Assembly (NCBI GenBank): GCA_947259685.1
Contig: CAMYNC010000009.1
Span: 1-18,650, forward strand
DNA from: an uncultured Desulfuromonadales bacterium
GTDB taxonomy: Bacteria > Desulfobacterota > Desulfuromonadia > Desulfuromonadales > Geopsychrobacteraceae
Length of the DNA: 18,650 nucleotides
Direction: 5' to 3'
Under the pieces are notes generated by a model. It saw only the letters and a program-made list of their open reading frames with translations. It did no database searches and was not told the DNA's origin. The position numbers and the translations under genes are program-made. Positions within the stretch are counted from its first letter, which is position 1. Each line of letters starts with the position of its first letter. Below are positions 14,030-18,650 of this stretch, piece after piece.

Positions 14030-15403
14030 CTATAAGAATTTGAACTTTTTCATCCTGTAGCGAAAGGCATCGATTCCCAGATTGAGCTTTTTGGCCGCCT
14101 TCGACTGATTGCCTTCTGCCACATCCAGAGCCTGGCGGATCAATTCACGTTCGACATCCTCGATATCGATCCCCTCAGGCGGCAGGTTGAACTCCAGGGG
14201 CCCGCTGCCACCGGCACCACCACTACGCGACACCAGCTCACGCGGCAAGTGGCTAAGCTGGATAATTTCATCATTCTCCAGAATAATCGCCCGCTCGATC
14301 ACGTTGCGCAGTTCACGCACATTGCCCGGCCAATCGTATTCAAACAGAAAATTCTCTGCGTCCTTGGAAATCCCCTGCACCGACTTGCCGAATTCTTTGT
14401 TGAAAGACTCAATAAAGTGCCGGGCCAGGACCAGAATATCCTGCCGGCGCTCACGCAAGGGCGACAAATAGATCGGAATGACCTGCAAGCGGTAATAGAG
14501 ATCGTTACGGAAGGATTTATCCTCGATGGCGGCCAGCAGATCCTTGTTGGTCGCCGATACGATACGCACATCGACATGGATATCCTTGGTGCCACCAACC
14601 CGCCGGAAAGCACGATCTTCCAGCACGCGGAGCAGTTTGGCTTGAATGCCCATCGGCATATCACCGATCTCATCGAGGAACACGGTACCGCCGTTGGCCA
14701 TTTCGAACAGGCCCTTTTTCTGACTTTTGGCGTCGGTAAAAGCCCCTTTTTCATGCCCCATCAATTCGCTTTCGAGCAGGGTTTCCGGCACGGCGGCACA
14801 GTTGATGGCCATAAACGGCCGGTCAGCGCGGACGCTTTCGTAATGCACCGCTTTGGCCACCAGCTCCTTACCGGTGCCGCTTTCGCCTGAGACCAGCACG
14901 GTGCCGGCATCGCTCTGGGCGATCTTGCGGATCATGTTGAGGACATGCATCAGATCGTCACTCTCGCCGATGATACCGTCGATGCTGAACTTCTTTGGCT
15001 GAATCGAGCGGAGCTGCGCAACTTCGCGTTTGAGCTCCTGGGTTTCCAGGGCTTTTTTGATGACGATCGCCAGTTCATCCAGGTTGAAGGGTTTGTTGAT
15101 GTAGTCGTAGGCGCCCAGCCGCATGGCTTTGACGGCGGTCTCAAGCACGCCGAGCGCAGTGACCATAATGACGATCACCTCCTCATCCAGCTCCTTGACC
15201 TTCTCCAGCACCTCCATCCCGTTCATGCCCGGCAGCTGCACATCCAGCAGCAGCAGCTCGGGTGATTCCTCCTGCAACAGCCGCAGTGCATCTTCGCCCG
15301 ACCCGGCGGTAGTCACTTCGTAGCCCTGTTTTTTCAGGTTCTGCTCGAGAGACCAGCGGATCAGGTGCTCATCGTCGACAACCAAAATCTTGTTTTTCTT
15401 CAC
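14030..15403 (-). CDS. NtrC-family sigma-54-dependent response regulator
   Basis: The 457-residue protein starts at GTG (15403), with AGGAG about 9 nt upstream. A receiver domain at about 4-118 has the acidic pair D10/D11, phospho-acceptor D54 (LLLDVQLPG), T82 and K104. An AAA+ sigma-54 interaction domain at about 143-375 has Walker A GESGTGKE (173-180), Walker B VFLDE (241-245) and the arginine-rich FRNDLYYRL. The sigma-54 contact loop reads GAFTDA (220-225, nt 14746-14729) instead of GAFTGA. A Fis-type helix-turn-helix ends the protein (about 418-455, NQSKAAKKLNLGIDAFRYRMKKF). The gene follows its presumed cognate kinase by 54 nt and is closed by a strong terminator. The adjacent cytochrome operon has sigma-54 promoters, making it the likely target; this is inference. 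Confidence 0.96.
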   Translation of the reverse strand: MKKNKILVVDDEHLIRWSLEQNLKKQGYEVTTAGSGEDALRLLQEESPELLLLDVQLPGMNGMEVLEKVKELDEEVIVIMVTALGVLETAVKAMRLGAYDYINKPFNLDELAIVIKKALETQELKREVAQLRSIQPKKFSIDGIIGESDDLMHVLNMIRKIAQSDAGTVLVSGESGTGKELVAKAVHYESVRADRPFMAINCAAVPETLLESELMGHEKGAFTDAKSQKKGLFEMANGGTVFLDEIGDMPMGIQAKLLRVLEDRAFRRVGGTKDIHVDVRIVSATNKDLLAAIEDKSFRNDLYYRLQVIPIYLSPLRERRQDILVLARHFIESFNKEFGKSVQGISKDAENFLFEYDWPGNVRELRNVIERAIILENDEIIQLSHLPRELVSRSGGAGGSGPLEFNLPPEGIDIEDVERELIRQALDVAEGNQSKAAKKLNLGIDAFRYRMKKFKFL

Positions 15404-15457
15404 GCGTCTTCTCTCCTATGAAAAAATCGTCTCGATTGCGCTTTTCAGTTCCATCGA

Positions 15458-16933
15458 TCAGGAAAAAACTTCGGTCTTTTTCACCGGCAGTTCCAGGGTA
15501 AAACAGCTGCCTTGCCCAAGCTCACTGTCGACCCGCAGACTGCCACCGTTACTCTCCATCAGTTGCCGGCAGATCGGCAGACCCAGCCCGGTCCCCTGAG
15601 TTTTCGTGGTGTAAAACGGAGCAAAAATTTTCTCCATCTCTTTAATCGAAATCCCCGGCCCGGTATCGCTGACCTCCACCCGAATCCACTCCTGCTCCTC
15701 GCGGGTAACCAAGTCGGTCACCACTGTCAGCACCCCGCCTTCGCTCATCGCCTGCAGGGCATTGATAATAACATTCAACAACACCTGCTGAATCTGCTTC
15801 TGATCGATCCAAACGGGTGGTAAGTTTCGGGTCAACTCTTCAATCTGGTTGACCTTTTTCGCCTCGGGGTGCTGGGTGACAAACAGCAGAGTATGCTTGA
15901 TCAGGCTGTTGATGTCGGCATAAGCGAATTCCGGTTGCCCCGGCTTGCCGAAAAAGAGCAGGTCGTTGACAGTTTTGTTCAAACGGAGGATCTGCTCCTG
16001 AACCTGCCCCATCACCTCGCGACGTGGATCCGCCTGTGGATAATCATCGGCCAACACATCTATCGCGCCGCTTATGCCGGCCAGCGGATTTTTGATTTCA
16101 TGCGCCAAACCGGCTGCCATCTCACCTACTGAGGCCAGCCGGTCAGCACGGGCCATCTGCCGGTAGTGCAGTTGCTTGAGTTCCCGCTGGGTCTGGTCGA
16201 GGGTGCCGACCATCGAATTAAAGCCATGCGTCAGCTGGCCGACTTCATCGTCCCGCTTGACAGTCATCCGCACGCTCAGATCGCCCCCTTCGACCCGCTT
16301 CATATTGCGGGTCAGTTGCCGCAGCGGCTGGCGCAGCAGCCGAATCATGATCAGCGCGACACCGACCGTCAGTAACCCAAGAATCACCAGGGTCGAGAGG
16401 ATAAACTGCTCGCTGGTGGCGCGCAGCTGGTGATACATATCGCTGAGGGAGAAGTTCAGACTCAGCACCCCGATCACCTTGCGCTCCGGTCCGTGACAAC
16501 GAAAGCAGCGCTCATCGGCCACAATCGGCCGGACGAGAGAAAGAACTTGCGGCCCCGCGGTCCGGTCGAAAACCCCTTCATCCTGCTGCTGCACAAAAAG
16601 ATTAAAGCTTTCCTTGTCGACCAACTGGCCGATCTCTGCCGGCTGATCCGACTTAAGGATCACTCCGGTCGGGCCGAAGATCCGCACCCGCTCAAGGTTG
16701 TTGCTGCTGCCGACCTCTTCGATGATCGCCTGCACCTCGGCGGAGTTACCCAGCCGCATTGAGTTGAAGATCGATTTTTCAATCGTATCGAGCAACAGGT
16801 TGGCGTTCATACGGGTGACTTCGAACAAATGATCCTGCTCGCGATAGAGATGGAATAGGGTAAAGGTTCCCACCCCCAGCGTCAGCAACAGAACGTTCAG
16901 CAGAATGACACGGCTGATCAGGCTTTTGAACAA
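15458..16933 (-). CDS. Membrane sensor histidine kinase with periplasmic c-type heme motif
   Basis: I place the start at TTG 16933, with GGAGGG about 6-7 nt upstream, giving 491 residues; an upstream TTG at 16960 has no SD. Transmembrane helix 1 is at about 4-27. A periplasmic sensor region follows, with CFRCH at 143-147 (nt 16507-16493) before a GVLSLNFSLSD strand. Helix 2 is at about 178-198 and HAMP at about 199-251. The HisKA phospho-acceptor is H278 (GLAHEIKNP). HATPase boxes are N (NVIINALQAM, about 387), G1 (DTGPGI, 423-428) and G2 (GTGLGL, 447-452). All catalytic boxes are intact, so this should be an active kinase. The periplasmic CXXCH implies a covalently bound heme as the sensing cofactor, for redox state or a gaseous ligand; periplasmic-heme sensors are known in Geobacter. 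It sits between the pseudopilin-like gene (57 nt) and its response regulator (54 nt). Confidence 0.95.
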   Translation of the reverse strand: MFKSLISRVILLNVLLLTLGVGTFTLFHLYREQDHLFEVTRMNANLLLDTIEKSIFNSMRLGNSAEVQAIIEEVGSSNNLERVRIFGPTGVILKSDQPAEIGQLVDKESFNLFVQQQDEGVFDRTAGPQVLSLVRPIVADERCFRCHGPERKVIGVLSLNFSLSDMYHQLRATSEQFILSTLVILGLLTVGVALIMIRLLRQPLRQLTRNMKRVEGGDLSVRMTVKRDDEVGQLTHGFNSMVGTLDQTQRELKQLHYRQMARADRLASVGEMAAGLAHEIKNPLAGISGAIDVLADDYPQADPRREVMGQVQEQILRLNKTVNDLLFFGKPGQPEFAYADINSLIKHTLLFVTQHPEAKKVNQIEELTRNLPPVWIDQKQIQQVLLNVIINALQAMSEGGVLTVVTDLVTREEQEWIRVEVSDTGPGISIKEMEKIFAPFYTTKTQGTGLGLPICRQLMESNGGSLRVDSELGQGSCFTLELPVKKTEVFS

Positions 16934-16990
16934 AAGCTTCCCTCCAGGGCAAATGCCCAACTGACTGGCGAGGCGACATTCTCCACAGGC

Positions 16991-17557
16991 CTATTTGGTT
17001 ACTGCGCCACCCGGGGTTGTCGGCATCGTGGAATTCCCTGAACCACCGGATCCGGTCGGGGTCGTCGTGGAGGTGGATTTCGCATCGTAGGCAAACACCC
17101 ATTCCCGGTAACTCGACTTACCTGCGAGATCTTCATTCTCTTCGCTGAACCCGTCCTGCTTGAAGGGGGTCAGGGAGGAACTGGAATGCACCCCCTTGAT
17201 TCGGCCTTTCTCCTTGACCAGCACCCAATCTTCACCCGTCATCGGATCGGGATAAAGGCGCCGCAGATGCCGTTTTACCACTAGTGAGCGTTTGTCATTG
17301 ACCAGATCGTCCAGTGACGAAGGGTAAAATTTTGCCGATCCTCCTCCGTGCGAGGTGGTGTAGTAGCTTTCAATCGCCTTGCGGACCTGGCCGCCCTTCC
17401 AGAGCAGGTCGGCTTCGCGAGCCCGCTGCCGGACTGTCTGCCAGCTCGACCCGGCAATCCCCGCCATCAAACCAAGCAGGCTCACAGCCACCAGCACTGC
17501 AAGTAGGGCCAGTCCGCGCTGATTTATCAACGGCCTGCTGCTTTTAAACGCGGTCAT
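16991..17557 (-). CDS. Type II secretion / type IV pilus pseudopilin-like protein
   Basis: The likely start is ATG 17557, one nt after the preceding stop (TGA-A-ATG), with AGGA about 11 nt upstream inside the preceding gene; translational coupling is likely. The 188-residue product has a short basic leader ending RG (residues 14-15), then a hydrophobic stretch (LALLAVLVAVSLLGLMAGIA). That is class III prepilin architecture (PulG/GspG-like). Position +5 of the predicted mature protein is Ala, not the usual Glu. The middle (AIESYY, YPDPMTGEDWVLV, IKGVHSSSSLTPFK) resembles the globular part of PulG-like pseudopilins, with a Thr/Ser/Gly-rich C-terminal tail. It may be a minor pseudopilin for a secretion or pilus machine encoded elsewhere. 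Its place in a two-component operon is unexplained. Confidence 0.75.
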   Translation of the reverse strand: MTAFKSSRPLINQRGLALLAVLVAVSLLGLMAGIAGSSWQTVRQRAREADLLWKGGQVRKAIESYYTTSHGGGSAKFYPSSLDDLVNDKRSLVVKRHLRRLYPDPMTGEDWVLVKEKGRIKGVHSSSSLTPFKQDGFSEENEDLAGKSSYREWVFAYDAKSTSTTTPTGSGGSGNSTMPTTPGGAVTK

Positions 17558-17558
17558 T

Positions 17559-18110
17559 TCAGACGGTTTCCTGGCCGGACAGATAAGCATAGATCAAATC
17601 ATCGAGCGTTGTTTCCGGGTCGGGCTCCGGCTTACGAAATTTATCGATGATCGACTCTTCGACAATGGTCACCGGTTCGGCGATCGGCGGCTGGATAGGC
17701 AGTGCTTCAGGTAATACCTGATCGCTGGCCGGCAGCGGTGCATCGGCGACAGTCTCGATAGTCTCGACAGGCACGTCCTGAGCATCCGATACCGGCTCCG
17801 GTTCCGGCTCAGCTTCCCGCGCCGGAGCAGGACCAAGCGGAATTCCCAGATCGAGAATCTTCTCATCGAATTCGCCCCGGGTCAGCCGGCGTAGCATACC
17901 TTTGTGCTGCTCTTTAGCCAGATCTTCGACAACTTTATCGAGCTTAGCGACCTTGATAATATCGGCATAGACGGTCTTCTGCGACGCAATGATGGTTCCG
18001 CCATGATAGAGCAGGGTTACCAGGGTTGAACTTTTCGCCCCGGTATCCTCGGTCTGAACATGAAAACCGACCCCACGATAGTTGATATTGTGATTAAAGC
18101 CGACGATCAT
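17559..18110 (-). CDS. Conserved protein of unknown function, proline/glutamate-rich middle
   Basis: The 183-residue product starts at ATG 18110, with GAGGA 7-8 nt upstream. The N-terminal ~90 residues form the only folded-looking part: a beta-rich GFNHNINYRGVGFHVQTEDTG, then TLLYHGGTIIASQKTVYADI and an EQHKGMLRRLTRGEFD helix. I recall this N-terminal pattern in other deltaproteobacterial hypothetical proteins but cannot name a function. Residues about 95-165 are low complexity, rich in Pro, Glu and Ala. There is no signal peptide or membrane segment, so it is probably cytoplasmic. It heads the unit with the pseudopilin-like gene, kinase and regulator, which suggests envelope or pilus-related work but does not prove it. 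Confidence 0.82.
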   Translation of the reverse strand: MIVGFNHNINYRGVGFHVQTEDTGAKSSTLVTLLYHGGTIIASQKTVYADIIKVAKLDKVVEDLAKEQHKGMLRRLTRGEFDEKILDLGIPLGPAPAREAEPEPEPVSDAQDVPVETIETVADAPLPASDQVLPEALPIQPPIAEPVTIVEESIIDKFRKPEPDPETTLDDLIYAYLSGQETV

Positions 18111-18139
18111 CAGTTTTCCTCAAAAAATTCTAAAAGAAA

Positions 18140-18168
18140 ATAACACACTCCGCGAAATGGCGCAACAA
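18140..18168 (-). promoter_or_regulatory. Weak sigma-70-like promoter candidate for the four-gene unit
   Basis: On the minus strand, TTGTTG (18168-18163) and TGTTAT (18145-18140) are 17 nt apart, about 30 nt before the start at 18110. Agreement with consensus is modest (3/6 and 4/6). Spacing and position support it more than the hexamers do. Confidence 0.25.
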
Positions 18169-18228
18169 GCCGGATAAGGTACTGGATTTAAGGGATTTTC
18201 CCGATTACGCGAAATGGCAAAACAATCC
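18151..18228 (-). repeat. Pair of 21-bp direct repeats upstream of the four-gene unit
   Basis: Two copies, at 18151-18171 and 18208-18228, share CGCGAAATGGC and match at 18 of 21 bases, 57 bp apart (plus-strand reading). The downstream copy overlaps the candidate -35 element. They lie in the 144-bp gap between the corrinoid-protein stop and the start at 18110, so they may be regulator-binding sites. No regulator can be named. Confidence 0.5.
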
Positions 18229-18254
18229 AAACCCGCGCCATAAATACGTGGTTC

Positions 18255-18650
18255 TCAGCCCTTCAGCAATAATTCCTTGATCTTGGCCACCGCCTCCAGA
18301 GCGTCCGCAGCATAGAGGTCGGCACCGATCTCTTCAGCATAATCCTGAGTCACTACTGCTCCGCCGACCATGGTAAAAACCTTGACCCCGGCCTGGCGCA
18401 GAGCGTCAATGCTGACCTGCATCTGTTGTAATGTGGTGGTCATCAGCGCCGACAGACCGACGGCATCGACTTGCTGCAGCTTGGCTTGCTCGATGATCTT
18501 AGCAGCAGGGACATTCTTGCCCAGGTCGATCACCTCGAAACCATGATTTTCCAGCAGGGTGCAGACGATATTCTTACCGATATCGTGAATATCCCCCTCG
18601 ACCGTGGCCATCAGAATTTTACCGAGCGATTCCAGCTGCTGGCCACGGAT
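18255..18650 (-). CDS. Cobalamin-binding C-terminal domain of MetH-like or corrinoid methyltransferase protein (5' end beyond window)
   Basis: The frame is open to the window edge, so the ATG at 18611 is internal: in-frame coding (RGQQLESLGKIL) continues upstream of it. The visible 131 codons are a B12-binding Rossmann-like domain. It has DIHDIGKN (the DxHxxG motif whose His ligates cobalt), GFEVIDLG, VDAVGLSALMTTT and TMVGGAVV. The protein ends right after this domain (KIKELLLKG). If it is MetH it therefore lacks the C-terminal AdoMet reactivation domain, as in short MetH forms. The SALMTTT motif is also typical of corrinoid proteins of methylamine/methanol-type methyltransferases, so the substrate cannot be fixed from this end. 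It is unlikely to be functionally tied to the cytochrome locus. Confidence 0.88.
   Translation of the reverse strand: MRGQQLESLGKILMATVEGDIHDIGKNIVCTLLENHGFEVIDLGKNVPAAKIIEQAKLQQVDAVGLSALMTTTLQQMQVSIDALRQAGVKVFTMVGGAVVTQDYAEEIGADLYAADALEAVAKIKELLLKG

Noticed and set aside
16931..16960. TTG at 16960 as start of the histidine kinase.
   Set aside because: It has no SD in front, and the GGAGGG lies inside the extension at ideal distance for the TTG at 16933.
18192..18202. GGGATTTTCCC as a terminator for the corrinoid-protein gene.
   Set aside because: The stem is only 4 bp with a 3-nt loop and no T-run follows.

Overview
The window looks like a piece of a Desulfuromonadales (Geobacter/Desulfuromonas-type) chromosome. 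Reasons: very heme-rich c-type cytochromes built from alternating CX3-5CH and CX2CH motifs, a histidine kinase with a c-type heme motif in its periplasmic domain, NtrC/sigma-54 control, and paired-CXXCH cytochromes with an NHL-repeat partner. This is inferred from gene content. Every convincing gene lies on the minus strand, so transcription runs from high to low coordinates.

Layout in transcription order. (a) 18650-18255: C-terminal cobalamin-binding end of a MetH-like or corrinoid methyltransferase protein, cut by the window edge. (b) 18110-14030: a tight four-gene unit of a conserved protein of unknown function, a pseudopilin-like protein, a membrane histidine kinase with a periplasmic CFRCH heme motif, and an NtrC-family response regulator. 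A strong rho-independent terminator (13991-13949) closes it. (c) 13813-2175: an NHL/FnIII-like/PEGA/FG-GAP secreted protein, a tetraheme cytochrome, and a giant cytochrome of 2,676 residues with 71 candidate heme-attachment motifs. (d) 2054 to beyond base 1: a second large multiheme cytochrome, cut by the window edge, with 13 heme motifs in the visible part and an N-terminal non-heme domain.

How it may work together. Good sigma-54 (-24/-12) promoter matches lie just before the NHL gene (13914-13898) and just before the second cytochrome (2148-2132). A weaker one lies inside the 3' end of the NHL gene before the tetraheme gene. The nearest regulator is itself a sigma-54 activator paired with a heme-bearing sensor. 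The simplest reading is a redox-sensing two-component circuit that switches on an extracellular electron-transfer cytochrome locus. That wiring is inference; the motifs are directly visible.

The most notable element is the giant cytochrome. It has 55 CX2CH, 8 CX3CH, 6 CX4CH and 2 CX5CH motifs. It carries an internal duplication of about 12 heme motifs and an exact 285-bp-period tandem repeat. The neighbouring partial cytochrome lines up with heme motifs 23-31 and then 65-67 of the giant, as though the giant grew by insertion and duplication between those points, or the neighbour lost that part. There is no gene-free stretch longer than 300 bases.
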